A stretch of DNA of 64,000 bases from Kluyvera sp046569695. Lineage in GTDB: Bacteria > Pseudomonadota > Gammaproteobacteria > Enterobacterales > Enterobacteriaceae. Location of the stretch: NCBI RefSeq assembly GCF_046569695.1, contig NZ_JBKHUI010000012.1:62001-126000 (forward strand). The letters are read 5' to 3'. The position numbers and the translations under genes were made by a program. Below the pieces are notes generated by a model. It saw only the letters and a program-made list of their open reading frames with translations, searched no databases and was not told the DNA's origin. This document shows positions 35,610-43,871 of this stretch, one piece after another (position 1 is the stretch's first letter; the number at the start of each line of letters is the position of its first letter).

Positions 35610-36968
35610 TTAACGGTTATTACAGCCGTATGGACCCGGTTGGTTACAAGGCGTTACTGTCGAACTCAGGCTCACAAAGCTATCTGATGAACCTGTCTTT
35701 GCGCCAGGACTTCCGCTTGTCCGACCGCCTCCATTACCGCCGCCATTACCGCCTCCGATGCCGCCTCCGTTACCGCCTCCGTTACCGCCTCCGTTACCGC
35801 CTCCGTTGCCACCGCCGTTGCCGCCTCCGTTACCACCGCCGTTGCCGCCTCCGTTACCACCGCCGTTACCACCGCCGTTACCACCGCCGTTACCACCGCC
35901 GTTACCACCGCCGTTGCCGCCTCCGTTACCGCCTCCGTTGCCGCCTCCGTTACCACCGCCGTTGCCGCCTCCATGCCCGTGCCCATGACCACCGTGTCCG
36001 CCACCTTCACTGCCGCCGTGACCGCCGCCGTGACCGCCGCCGTGACCGCCACCAATACCGCCGCCCATGCCACCACCGTGACCGCCGCCGATACCGCCGC
36101 CCATACCACCGCCGTGACCGCCGCCCATACCGCCGCCCATGCCACCGCCGTGACCGCCACCAATACCTCCGCCCATGCCACCGCCGTGACCGCCACCAAT
36201 ACCGCCGCCCATGCCACCGCCGTGACCGCCGCCTATGCCGCCACCGTGACCACCGCCGTTGCCACCACCGACACCGCCGCCGTTACCGCCTCCGTTGCCA
36301 CCGCCGTCACCGCCGCCGTTGCCGCCACCATTGCCGCCACCATTGCCACCACCGACACCGCCGCCGTTACCGCCTCCGCTGCCACCGCCATTACCGCCTC
36401 CGTTGCCACCGCCGTCACCGCCGCCGTTGCCGCCACCATTGCCGCCGCCATTACCGCCTCCGTTGCCACCGCCGTCACCGCCGCCGTTGCCGCCACCATT
36501 GCCACCGCCGTTACCGCCGCCGTTGCCACCGCCGTTGCCACCGCCGTTACCGCCGCCGTTGCCACCGCCGTTACCGCCGCCGTTGCCGCCGCCGTTGCCG
36601 CCGCCGTTGCCACCGCCGTTGCCGCCGCCATTGCCGCCGCCGTTGCCACCGCCATTGCTGCCACCATTGCCGCCGCCGTTGCCGCCTCCGTTGCCACCGC
36701 CGTTACCGCCTCCGTTGCTGCCGCCGTTACCGTGGTTGCCGCCACCGTTATCGCCGCCGCCACCGTTGCCATTCGCGTTCCCGTTACCATTATTGCCGCT
36801 TCCGTTACCACCGCCTCCATTGCCATTTCCATTGCCGTTGTTACCGTTGCCGTTACCGCTCTGACCGCTATTACCACCGCCGTTACCATTCGCCGCTACG
36901 GCATATATTGTGGTTGCCGGGTATAAAACGGTGAGCGCCACTATTATGGCGATTTGCTTCATTTTCAT
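35610..36968 (-). CDS. Secreted glycine-asparagine tetrapeptide-repeat protein in the csgBAC position
   Basis: The product has 452 residues with signal peptide MKMKQIAIIVALTVLYPATTIYA. A short Gly/Asn/Ser lead follows, then roughly 90-100 tandem tetrapeptides of type GGGN. The fourth residue is sometimes D, S, V or I. A central block (DNA about 35971-36250) uses H, M and I instead (GGGHGGGMGGGI). The C-terminal tail of about 40 residues is not repetitive and has two cysteines (TPCNQPGPYGCNNR). The ribosome site AAGGG is 6 bases before the ATG, and its terminator is present. It lies where csgBAC is found in E. coli and is divergent from csgD. There is no CsgA-type repeat (S-X5-Q-X-G-X-N-X-Q). 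I do not recognise the family; it may be an extracellular structural or matrix protein. Confidence 0.8.
   Translation of the reverse strand: MKMKQIAIIVALTVLYPATTIYAVAANGNGGGNSGQSGNGNGNNGNGNGNGGGGNGSGNNGNGNANGNGGGGDNGGGNHGNGGSNGGGNGGGNGGGNGGGNGGSNGGGNGGGNGGGNGGGNGGGNGGGNGGGNGGGNGGGNGGGNGGGNGGGNGGGNGGGNGGGDGGGNGGGNGGGNGGGNGGGDGGGNGGGNGGGSGGGNGGGVGGGNGGGNGGGNGGGDGGGNGGGNGGGVGGGNGGGHGGGIGGGHGGGMGGGIGGGHGGGMGGGIGGGHGGGMGGGMGGGHGGGMGGGIGGGHGGGMGGGIGGGHGGGHGGGHGGSEGGGHGGHGHGHGGGNGGGNGGGNGGGNGGGNGGGNGGGNGGGNGGGNGGGNGGGNGGGNGGGNGGGNGGGNGGGNGGGNGGGIGGGNGGGNGGGRTSGSPGAKTGSSDSFVSLSSTVTPCNQPGPYGCNNR
35740..36880. repeat. 12-bp coding minisatellite
   Basis: The DNA behind the GGGN repeats is an imperfect 12-base tandem array (on the plus strand CCGCCGTTGCCA-like). 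Codons for the same residues vary (GGT, GGC, GGA; AAC, AAT), so the array is old or under protein-level selection. Because the unit is a multiple of three, slippage would change protein length without shifting frame. Confidence 0.9.
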
Positions 36969-37941
36969 GATAAGCCCTTTCACGCGTTATTAGTTGCTGT
37001 GTGCTATTGCCGTAATAACCGATCGCTCGCTAATCAATAAATTCAGGTCGGTATTCATCACGACACCGTTTACAAATTACAAATTTTCCAGGCGATAGGA
37101 ATCGACACTCAAGAAGATGAATGATCAATAAATCAAGAAGTTACAAAATAATAAAAAGCAAATGACACGCGGACGAATAAAACAAACAGCCATCACAAAC
37201 AATCAAAAAGATTGTGTCTTTTAATAAATGTCAGCGTCAGAACCATGAGTAATTATCACAATTACTTGCGGATTCGTTATTCTGCATTTAGTCGGGATGT
37301 GTCGTTCTATAAAATATCGTGAAGATATACCGCCTCACCATGTCAATGGTATCGTCATAGAAATATGTAAAGTTCTTACATCGATATAATGCTGGTCTCG
37401 ATGCTATATGGATGAGTATGCATATTTGATAAGCATGAGGATCTCATAATAAAGTTTGATTTAATTTTCATAGTATCAACCTTTAGTATTAACACCTCAC
37501 TATCACCTGCATTTTGATAACTTAACCAGAAAACAAAGCGTTAAAAAATCGCGGGCACAACGAAAGTGTTAAAAACGACAAATATCACGCAATTTCATCA
37601 TACAAAATTGATAGGAGAAGGCTGATAGACAATTTTAACATGACATAAAAATCTTAAATTACAGTAAATTAAAAACACACACAGGCATTATGTATGATCA
37701 TTAAGATATGATGTTAAAACCTTAAGAAATATGCTTAATTTACATTTTGCAATTTATTTTTACATCTTGTTTCATGATTATTTCTTGCTTTAGAATTGGT
37801 AGCGTCTAAATTTTAAATTAAGCAGACATGCCTTTTAATTATTAATTATTAACATTTGTCAAAACAGCAACCACATTTCAGTAATGCTTAACAAGATACC
37901 TTTATAATTTTGCCTGCTGTAAAAATATTAGGGGTCTAATC
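36969..37941. promoter_or_regulatory. Long AT-rich divergent regulatory region (csgD / Gly-rich gene)
   Basis: The 973 bases contain no convincing gene and are far more AT-rich than the surroundings, like the long csgD-csgB region of E. coli. The stretch 37739-37775 carries two TTTACAT-type motifs (TTTACATTTTGC, TTTTTACATCTTGTTTC), which resemble OmpR sites. TATAAT at 37903-37908 is a candidate -10 for csgD with no clear -35, which would suit an RpoS or activator-dependent promoter. H-NS and IHF binding is likely but not provable here. Confidence 0.55.
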
Positions 37942-38589
37942 ATGCAAAAAGAGCTCACTACAACGAACCAGACTCTTTCACTCATCACCAGGCCGTCACT
38001 TCAGTCCTGTGCCCTTTCTCAGAGCTTGAAAAAGACGTTAAGGATGAATAGTAAAATCATTAATATTCATATGGTTAGCCTGGATAATTTATCGGATGGT
38101 ATTGTGCTCTTTGACATGATCGAAATCGATAAAAAGATGGTCAAGGCCTGGCAGGAAGAACTTTGTAAAATTAATAGCGGTATAAAACTCTTACTTTTCA
38201 ATACCCCTGAAGATTACGCTTATCAAGAGATTGAAAGCTGGCCGCATATTAACGGCATCTTTTATGCGCATGATGAAGAACATTTTCTGGTCAAAGGGTT
38301 ACAGAAGGTGATGGAGGGAGAATGCTACTTTTCGCGTAAGCTTGCGAGCTACCTGATTATGCATTCCGGTAATTACCGTTACGATAACCAGGAGAGTACG
38401 ATCCTGACGTTCCGGGAGAAAGAGATCCTGAATAAACTGCGCATTGGCGCTTCCAACATCGAAATTGCGCAGTCGCTATTTATTAGCGAAAGCACGGTGA
38501 AAACACATCTATATCATCTATTTAAGAAGATCTCGGTCAAGAACCGTACCCAGGCCGTGTCCTGGGCGAACGATAATTTTAAGAACTAA
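37942..38589 (+). CDS. csgD: LuxR/FixJ-type biofilm regulator CsgD
   Basis: The product has 215 residues. The N-terminal atypical receiver includes NTPEDYAYQEIESWPHINGI. GECYFSRKLASYLIMHSGNY follows, then the LuxR HTH (LTFREKEILNKLRIGASNIE, STVKTHLYHLFKKISVKNRT, QAVSWANDN). Much of the C-terminal half matches E. coli CsgD. The N-terminal 25 residues differ. CsgD activates curli and, through dgcC, cellulose. Unlike E. coli, csgEFG do not follow: a terminator comes 17 bases after the stop and then ycdZ. The ATG has AGGGG upstream. Confidence 0.93.
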   Translation: MQKELTTTNQTLSLITRPSLQSCALSQSLKKTLRMNSKIINIHMVSLDNLSDGIVLFDMIEIDKKMVKAWQEELCKINSGIKLLLFNTPEDYAYQEIESWPHINGIFYAHDEEHFLVKGLQKVMEGECYFSRKLASYLIMHSGNYRYDNQESTILTFREKEILNKLRIGASNIEIAQSLFISESTVKTHLYHLFKKISVKNRTQAVSWANDNFKN

Positions 38590-38605
38590 TGCACTACCAC
38601 AGCAA

Positions 38606-38646
38606 TAAAAAAGCGGCGACAGGGTGTTCCCCTGCCGCCGCTTTTC
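38606..38646. terminator. Bidirectional terminator between csgD and ycdZ
   Basis: A long stem, AAAAGCGGCG-CAGGG with CCCTG-CGCCGCTTTT around TGTTC, has T runs on both strands. It separates the convergent csgD and ycdZ and shows that csgD is now a single-gene unit. Confidence 0.9.
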
Positions 38647-38663
38647 ACAATGTGATAGGTCTA

Positions 38664-39152
38664 CTACAGCGCGGTTTCTTTCGATGGTTCCGCTTTAGCT
38701 TTAGCTTTACGATTTGCCAGCCACAGCCCGCTGTTTTTCATCGCATAGCCGAAGATCAATCCCACAGCCAGTGACGAAACGACCAAACGCCAGTTTCCCT
38801 GCCCCGCAAAAGTGGCACAGGCGCCAATAAAAGTACCTGGCACAAACGAGAGCAGCAGCTGCTTCGCCTGGATACACATCAGGAACGCGACAATACCTGT
38901 CACGACGTAACCCAATATTTCCAGATGGGGAGCCAGCGCGCTGCCATAGATAATAACCAGTGCCCAGATGACACCGCTCAATGTCGTACAGGCAGAAATA
39001 GCCAACGCTTTCAGCCCATCATGCGGGCAGGCAAAATAAGCCGTACAGCCTAAAAATCCGGCCCAGCTCAGTAAACCCAGAGACACGGCAACCCATCCCC
39101 AAAGACCGGAGAGAATGCCTGTTGTGATTGCAATAGCGAAGATAACGTTCAT
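38664..39152 (-). CDS. ycdZ: DUF1097 inner membrane protein YcdZ
   Basis: The 162-residue protein has about five membrane helices. AIAITTGILSGLWGWVAVSL and GWAGFLGCTAYFACP-like stretches match E. coli YcdZ, as does LLSFVPGTFIGACATFAGQG. The function is unknown. The start MNVIFAIAI was chosen by family comparison; upstream in-frame ATGs lack support. Confidence 0.92.
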   Translation of the reverse strand: MNVIFAIAITTGILSGLWGWVAVSLGLLSWAGFLGCTAYFACPHDGLKALAISACTTLSGVIWALVIIYGSALAPHLEILGYVVTGIVAFLMCIQAKQLLLSFVPGTFIGACATFAGQGNWRLVVSSLAVGLIFGYAMKNSGLWLANRKAKAKAEPSKETAL

Positions 39153-39248
39153 GACGAGCATCTTAGCAGATGCCTGGCTTTTTGATGAGATCATGAGCAC
39201 ACAATGCTCATGTTCTTTATTTCAATTGCATAGAATTCGTGATCTAAA

Positions 39249-39803
39249 TCACTCTTCTTCACTTTCCTGCAGTTCGTCCCACATCGCGGCAATGGCTTCA
39301 CGCGTTAGCGGCGCCATCGTGCGCCAGAACGCGGTGGCGGCGTGGGCTTCAACCTTACCGAGGAAACTTTCAAACCACGGCAGAATAAACTCACCAAACA
39401 AGGTTTCCAGTGCTTCGGTATCATCTTCCTCCGCTTTGTCTTCCAGCCAGGAAGCCGCCAGCAGCAACGTACCGATCTGGTCAGCCGGGCTGTCCCCTAA
39501 TGGCATTCCGCACTCGGTCAGAAAAGCGCGAACTTCCGCTTCCGTCGCCCCTTCTACCCATGCGCTACGACACGGTGAAACGCTGCAGTCATCACCCACG
39601 AACAGCGCATTATAGTCAGCGGCAATCTGCTGAATATCACAGCTTTTTTGCAGACGAGCCAGCAGTTCATTCTGCTCCAGAGGCCAGTCCGCCGCCAGTT
39701 TACCGTCGCGAATCACGGTAAACAGCGGCACCAGCAGTGGGTCCTGCGGTTGACGATAGTACAGCGAGCCAAGCACGCGGCAGATGATTGAAAACTCGTT
39801 CAT
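39249..39803 (-). CDS. ycdY: TorD-family chaperone YcdY
   Basis: The 184-residue, all-helical redox-enzyme-maturation type protein contains DYNALFVGDDCSVSPCRSAW with PADQIGTLLLAASWLEDKAE and EFILPWFESFLGKVE. In E. coli it binds YcdX and stimulates its phosphatase activity, and both influence swarming. It follows ycdX by 19 bases. Confidence 0.94.
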   Translation of the reverse strand: MNEFSIICRVLGSLYYRQPQDPLLVPLFTVIRDGKLAADWPLEQNELLARLQKSCDIQQIAADYNALFVGDDCSVSPCRSAWVEGATEAEVRAFLTECGMPLGDSPADQIGTLLLAASWLEDKAEEDDTEALETLFGEFILPWFESFLGKVEAHAATAFWRTMAPLTREAIAAMWDELQESEEE

Positions 39804-39822
39804 TGGTTAATCCATTCAGTCA

Positions 39823-40560
39823 TTAAAATTCAGCAAATTCAGGAATCGGCGGCATACCGCGTGATTCAAGGAAATTCAGGAAACGTCGTGGGGTGACGTT
39901 AAGGATCCTATCTTGTGGGAATTCCACGGCGTCGAGGATCTTCTGGCATTCGGTAAATTCACCCAGCGTAAAGGCGGTGTGGGAATCAGAGCCCAGCGCC
40001 AGCCAGCCGCCCGCATCACGCACGGCTGCAGCAATAGCGCGGCAGTTGCTCTCACTGCCAATGCGCGAGCTCACAAAGGAAGAGTTATTGATTTCCAGCG
40101 CCACATGATACTTCGCCGCTGCAGCAGCGATAGCCGGAATATCAACCGGGAATTTCGGGTTACCCGGGTGACTAATCATATGAACATGGCCACTGGCCAT
40201 TGCCGCAATCATCGCCTCGGTATGCGTCGCTTTATCCTGCGGCGCAAAAACCGGCTCATGAAAACCAGCAATGATAAAATCCAGCGATGTCAGCATCGGT
40301 CCGGTGCAGTCGATCTCGCCCGCTGTGTTTTTGATATTCGACTCGATACCGCGCAGGATCCCGACCCCATCAACAATGCGCGGCCAGATGCGCATGTTCA
40401 CGAAGTGCCAGTAGTGCGGGGCATCGGCCATATCCGGGCCGTGATCGGTGATGGCGAAGAGTTTAATCCCCTTGCGCTTCGCCTCGGCGATATAGTCGTG
40501 CAGCGTACTGTAGGCATGCGTGCTGGCAACGGTGTGCATATGTAGGTCAACAGGATACAT
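39823..40560 (-). CDS. ycdX: PHP-domain zinc phosphatase YcdX
   Basis: The product has 245 residues. Metal ligands are visible in VDLHMHTVASTHAY (residues 5-18), FAITDHGPD, GIESN, MISHPGNPK and LGSDSHTAF. It is a trinuclear-zinc phosphatase acting with YcdY. The second of two adjacent start codons (MYPVDLH) is the family start. Confidence 0.95.
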   Translation of the reverse strand: MYPVDLHMHTVASTHAYSTLHDYIAEAKRKGIKLFAITDHGPDMADAPHYWHFVNMRIWPRIVDGVGILRGIESNIKNTAGEIDCTGPMLTSLDFIIAGFHEPVFAPQDKATHTEAMIAAMASGHVHMISHPGNPKFPVDIPAIAAAAAKYHVALEINNSSFVSSRIGSESNCRAIAAAVRDAGGWLALGSDSHTAFTLGEFTECQKILDAVEFPQDRILNVTPRRFLNFLESRGMPPIPEFAEF

Positions 40561-40626
40561 CACATTCTCCTTTCTCGTGGTAAGCCAAGAATAGCAGGAA
40601 ACCCTCGTGTTTATTAGCCTGGGGCA

Positions 40627-41565
40627 TCAATAGCCACGCACGCGATCGACCTGCCCGCTGGGCTGTTCCCCATGTTCAAGCTGTGTGATAGTCCGGGAAA
40701 TATAGGCAATCGCCTCTTTAGGGCGAGTCACGGCGGCAACGTGAGGCGTCATTGTGACGCGCGGATGCTGCCAGAGCGGGCTTTCCTGCGGCAGCGGTTC
40801 ACGGCTAAAGACGTCGAGCATCGCCGCCTTCAGCTTGCCGCTGTCGAGCGCTGCCAGCAGATCGTCTTCCACAACGTGAACGCCACGCGCCAGGTTCAGC
40901 ACATAGCTGTTATCCGGAAGCTGAGATAGACGCTGATGGTTAATAATCCCCACCGTTTCTGCAGTGTTAGGCAGCAGGTTAATCAGCACCCGCGTCCCTT
41001 GTAAGAATTCATTCAGCTCGGCTTCCCCGGCAAAGCTCGTCACCTGCGGCCATTCCTTACGGCTACGGCTCCAGCAACGCACCGGGAAGCCCCACGCAAG
41101 CAGGCTCTCAGCGACTTTTGAACCCAGTACGCCCGCGCCCATAATGCCGACGGTAAATTCGTCGTGGGTGTAATCCGGCAGCGGCTGCCAGCTGGACTGA
41201 CGCTGCAGCGCCTGATAGTCATCGAAGCGACGGAACCAGTGCAGCACCTGGCTGACCGCGTACTCCTGCATTTGGATGCCCATACCGGTATCTTCCAGGC
41301 GGAAGAGCGGGATAGATTCCGGCAGCATTTCCGGATGCGCCTTGAGCTTGCTGAGGATTGAGTCAACGCCAGCCCCCAGTGCGAACACGGCTTTAAGACT
41401 GCGGCCTTGCAACATTTCCACCGGAGGATGCCACACCAGCGCATAGTCGGCAGGTGCATCATCGCCACGCTGCCAGCCACGAATACGGGCATTCGGCAGC
41501 AATTTGCTTAGCTCGGCAATCCAATAAGGGGTATCAAACGTGGGGTGATAAAAGATGATCTCCAT
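40627..41565 (-). CDS. ghrA: Glyoxylate/hydroxypyruvate reductase GhrA
   Basis: The product has 312 residues. The NADPH fold is GIMGAGVLGSKVAESLLAWG. Catalytic residues lie in LNLARGVHVVEDD (Arg), DVFSREPLPQESPLWQHP (Glu) and TPHVAAVTRP (His). It reduces glyoxylate and hydroxypyruvate. It is the last gene before the tRNA-Ser locus, divergent from it. Confidence 0.96.
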   Translation of the reverse strand: MEIIFYHPTFDTPYWIAELSKLLPNARIRGWQRGDDAPADYALVWHPPVEMLQGRSLKAVFALGAGVDSILSKLKAHPEMLPESIPLFRLEDTGMGIQMQEYAVSQVLHWFRRFDDYQALQRQSSWQPLPDYTHDEFTVGIMGAGVLGSKVAESLLAWGFPVRCWSRSRKEWPQVTSFAGEAELNEFLQGTRVLINLLPNTAETVGIINHQRLSQLPDNSYVLNLARGVHVVEDDLLAALDSGKLKAAMLDVFSREPLPQESPLWQHPRVTMTPHVAAVTRPKEAIAYISRTITQLEHGEQPSGQVDRVRGY

Positions 41566-41762
41566 AATGACTCCTGCTCAGAGCACCGTTACCAGATCGG
41601 ATGGGCGCTGTTTTTGATTATTTTTGTGATTTAACAGAATAACAAATTTCTTTTGCCTGTCCCCGAAAATGCGGGTGCGATCGCAAAAAATACGATTTAT
41701 GTCTGTTTAAGAAGCATGTTGGTTGAAGTTTGTGTAAACGCACGATTTTTTTAAAAAGTTTA

Positions 41763-41791
41763 TTGACGGTGAGGAGCCTTTTCCCTACATT
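41763..41791 (+). promoter_or_regulatory. Promoter of tRNA-Ser copy 1
   Basis: TTGACG, 17 bases, TACATT, followed by a GC-rich discriminator (TAGCGC), typical of stringently controlled stable-RNA promoters. Confidence 0.8.
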
Positions 41792-41824
41792 AGCGCTCGT
41801 CCCAGCAACACGGGACAACAATAT

Positions 41825-41912
41825 GGTGAGGTGTCCGAGTGGCTGAAGGAGCACGCCTGGAAAGTGTGTATACGGCAACGTATCCGGGGTTCGAATCCCC
41901 GCCTCACCGCCA
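41825..41912 (+). tRNA. serX: tRNA-Ser (anticodon GGA), copy 1
   Basis: 88 bases including encoded CCA. The acceptor arm GGTGAGG pairs with CCTCACC. The anticodon loop is CTGGAAA. A long variable arm (TGTATACGGCAACGTATC) marks the serine class, and the T arm has GGTTCGAATCC. It is nearly identical to E. coli serX/serW and lies beside ghrA, as serX does. Confidence 0.97.
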
Positions 41913-41920
41913 TATTTAAG

Positions 41921-41954
41921 AAAGAGCTCGTACGAAAGTACGGGCTTTTTTTTT
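41921..41954 (+). terminator. tRNA-Ser copy 1 terminator
   Basis: AGCTCGTAC-GAAA-GTACGGGCT with nine T. One base (41943 G) turns a pair of the stem into a wobble compared with copy 2. Confidence 0.9.
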
Positions 41955-42004
41955 CGCCTATTGCACTTGGGGGGATTCTGCTCCCTTCCCCATCCAGCAC
42001 CAAA

Positions 42005-42100
42005 GCCGCCTGTTTCCCCGGGGTCGGCGTAAACGCCTCGCCCGGCTATATTCAAATCGTAGCCCTGCCAGGCGCAGCGCCGCCGGGAATACTCACCACC
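42005..42100. repeat. REP/BIME after tRNA-Ser copy 1
   Basis: CCCGGGGTCGGCGTAAACGC and GCCAGGCGCAGCGCCGCCGGG units. Most of the stretch is shared with the region after the second tRNA copy. Confidence 0.75.
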
Positions 42101-43523
42101 CCACCGGACGCACAAAGGCAATACAAACGCTCTGAACGTCATGAGATGGGTCCGTCTGAAAATCGATTGGCACCTTCACATCAATGTGAATCTGCGGCCA
42201 CTCCTGTAGGGCCGTACCAAAATGTTCCGTGGAGCATGAGCCCCCTACGCGGCCAATCAGCACAACGCCAGCATGCAACAACTGCTCGCGACTAATATCC
42301 GCACTGTAGATATTTGGCTGCGTGGTATTGTTCCATTTGGTGATAATTTTTGGCCTGGAAGGAACGTAAAACGTTAACCATTCTGCCAGACGTTCCCCAC
42401 CGACATACTTCAGCGGAGTACCGTAGCGTTGAAACCAGAGGCGGTTTACCGTATCGCTGAACGGGATAACACCGCTCATCTTCTGCCCCGCATTAGCCAC
42501 GTTGGTGTACATCACACCGCAGTAACCCACGAGGACCAACAGTGCAGCGCTGAATAAGGCTACAAACGCAGCGCGTGGAATGGTGACGGAAGTTTGGTTG
42601 ACGCAGCTGACCATTAGCGCCGGTGCCAGAATGAAAAAAGGCTGCAGCCATTCAGTTAATCTGCCGCTGTTGAAGAAGAAAAACCAACAGCAAAGCGCTG
42701 TCAGCGGAATCAAGTAGACTCCCAGCGCTACCCGACCTTCCCATGACACAGGCCAGCGTAAGCGCCCGCCACAAAAATAGAGAATAGCGCCAGAAATAAG
42801 CAACGGATAAAAAATGGAGATCAAGCAGGTAAAAACTCCCGGATTAATACCTGAGTGCATTTCTGAATTTACCCAATGCAGTGCAGCAAAATTATGTTCC
42901 TGTAGCCACAGGATATTAGGGGTAATCAACAGTACGCCTAATGCTAACGCACAATACCAGACAATATGTCGATAGCAGCGACGAATATCCGCCACGACAA
43001 GCGTTGAGAGAAAAACAGCCCCGACCAGAATCAACGTAGAATATTTTGACATGGTTGCCAGTCCGGCCAACAGTGCAAAGGCAAGCCACCAATACAGGCT
43101 TCGGCTAATAGCCTGTAGATAGCAATACATCATCCACGGCCATAGCATTACCAACAAATAATTATCGTTGTAGCTAATAATATCGAAGTTAATTAACCCT
43201 GATAAATTAAGGGTTAACAATGCAATCCAGGCCAGCTTTTCGCTGCCAGTAAGCCTGTGTGCAAATACCCAACTGCCGACCATGCCTATTGCGATGGCGA
43301 GAAAATGCGAAGCATACCAGTAAATATGTGCGGGCAGATGGAGTGCAGGCCACATGACCAGGCCGACCAACCACGGATTTTTTGGCGAGCCCCATTCGGC
43401 GTTTTGCGCCCAATTCAGCGCCTCTACGGCATCATAGGGAACCGCAGGGTCAAGCGCTACAGTCGCGATAGTCCACAGTACGGCATACAGCGATGCCCAG
43501 ATTATAACCAACCGTAAATTCAT
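42093..43523 (-). CDS. Polytopic glycosyltransferase, GT39/ArnT-like
   Basis: The 476-residue protein has about 10-12 membrane helices. The first periplasmic loop has the acidic motif DPAVPYDAVEALNWAQ and then KNPWLVGLVMWP, as in ArnT/PMT-type lipid-phosphosugar transferases. A C-terminal soluble domain (about 380-476) follows. It probably transfers a sugar from a polyprenyl-phosphate donor to an envelope acceptor; the acceptor is unknown. It has no neighbouring donor-synthesis genes. The start MNLRLVIIWASLYAVLW begins the first helix; the open frame extends 40 residues further in AT-rich DNA. Confidence 0.75.
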   Translation of the reverse strand: MNLRLVIIWASLYAVLWTIATVALDPAVPYDAVEALNWAQNAEWGSPKNPWLVGLVMWPALHLPAHIYWYASHFLAIAIGMVGSWVFAHRLTGSEKLAWIALLTLNLSGLINFDIISYNDNYLLVMLWPWMMYCYLQAISRSLYWWLAFALLAGLATMSKYSTLILVGAVFLSTLVVADIRRCYRHIVWYCALALGVLLITPNILWLQEHNFAALHWVNSEMHSGINPGVFTCLISIFYPLLISGAILYFCGGRLRWPVSWEGRVALGVYLIPLTALCCWFFFFNSGRLTEWLQPFFILAPALMVSCVNQTSVTIPRAAFVALFSAALLVLVGYCGVMYTNVANAGQKMSGVIPFSDTVNRLWFQRYGTPLKYVGGERLAEWLTFYVPSRPKIITKWNNTTQPNIYSADISREQLLHAGVVLIGRVGGSCSTEHFGTALQEWPQIHIDVKVPIDFQTDPSHDVQSVCIAFVRPVGW

Positions 43524-43871
43524 TATGTTTACCGGGCAGAAATTCAACCTATCGAGCTTAGAGTTATCCCTCATAAAAAGTATAAACAGAGATTCAATGA
43601 GATGCTTATTTATGACGTATTGAAATAGTAAAAATAACAACACTATCCAGATGGCACATTTTAAAATATGTCATCAAAATAATTAATCACAATTTGTTAG
43701 ATGTAATAGTACAAACAAAACGACGTAGAATATCGCCTTTAATAATTTCCGCGTTCTGATTACCGCAGCACCTCATCTGCCGGTACCTGCGGCTTGTCTC
43801 AGGTCGTCGAAAAAGATCAACAGAGCATCGATAGCACACACCCCGTACGCAATTTTAAATGAAATATAAAC
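43524..43871. other. AT-rich intergenic region
   Basis: No gene was seen. It contains the presumed promoter of the glycosyltransferase gene (minus strand) and the 3' flank of the LysR gene. The base composition is clearly more AT-rich than that of the neighbouring genes. Confidence 0.5.

Noticed and set aside
35740..36880. Possible CRISPR array
   Set aside because: The repeats are contiguous 12-base coding units without unique spacers, and no cas genes are near.
35582..36934. Long plus-strand reading frames opposite the Gly-rich gene (Arg/His-rich, Pro/Leu-rich and Ala/Thr/Val-rich products)
   Set aside because: The 12-base repeat lacks stop codons in all frames, so long frames arise automatically. 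Only the minus-strand frame has a signal peptide, ribosome site, non-repeat C-terminus and terminator.
41831..42295. Reading frames running through both tRNA-Ser genes (beginning MSEWLKEHAWKV)
   Set aside because: They are translations of the tRNA and terminator sequence, duplicated because the tRNA is duplicated.
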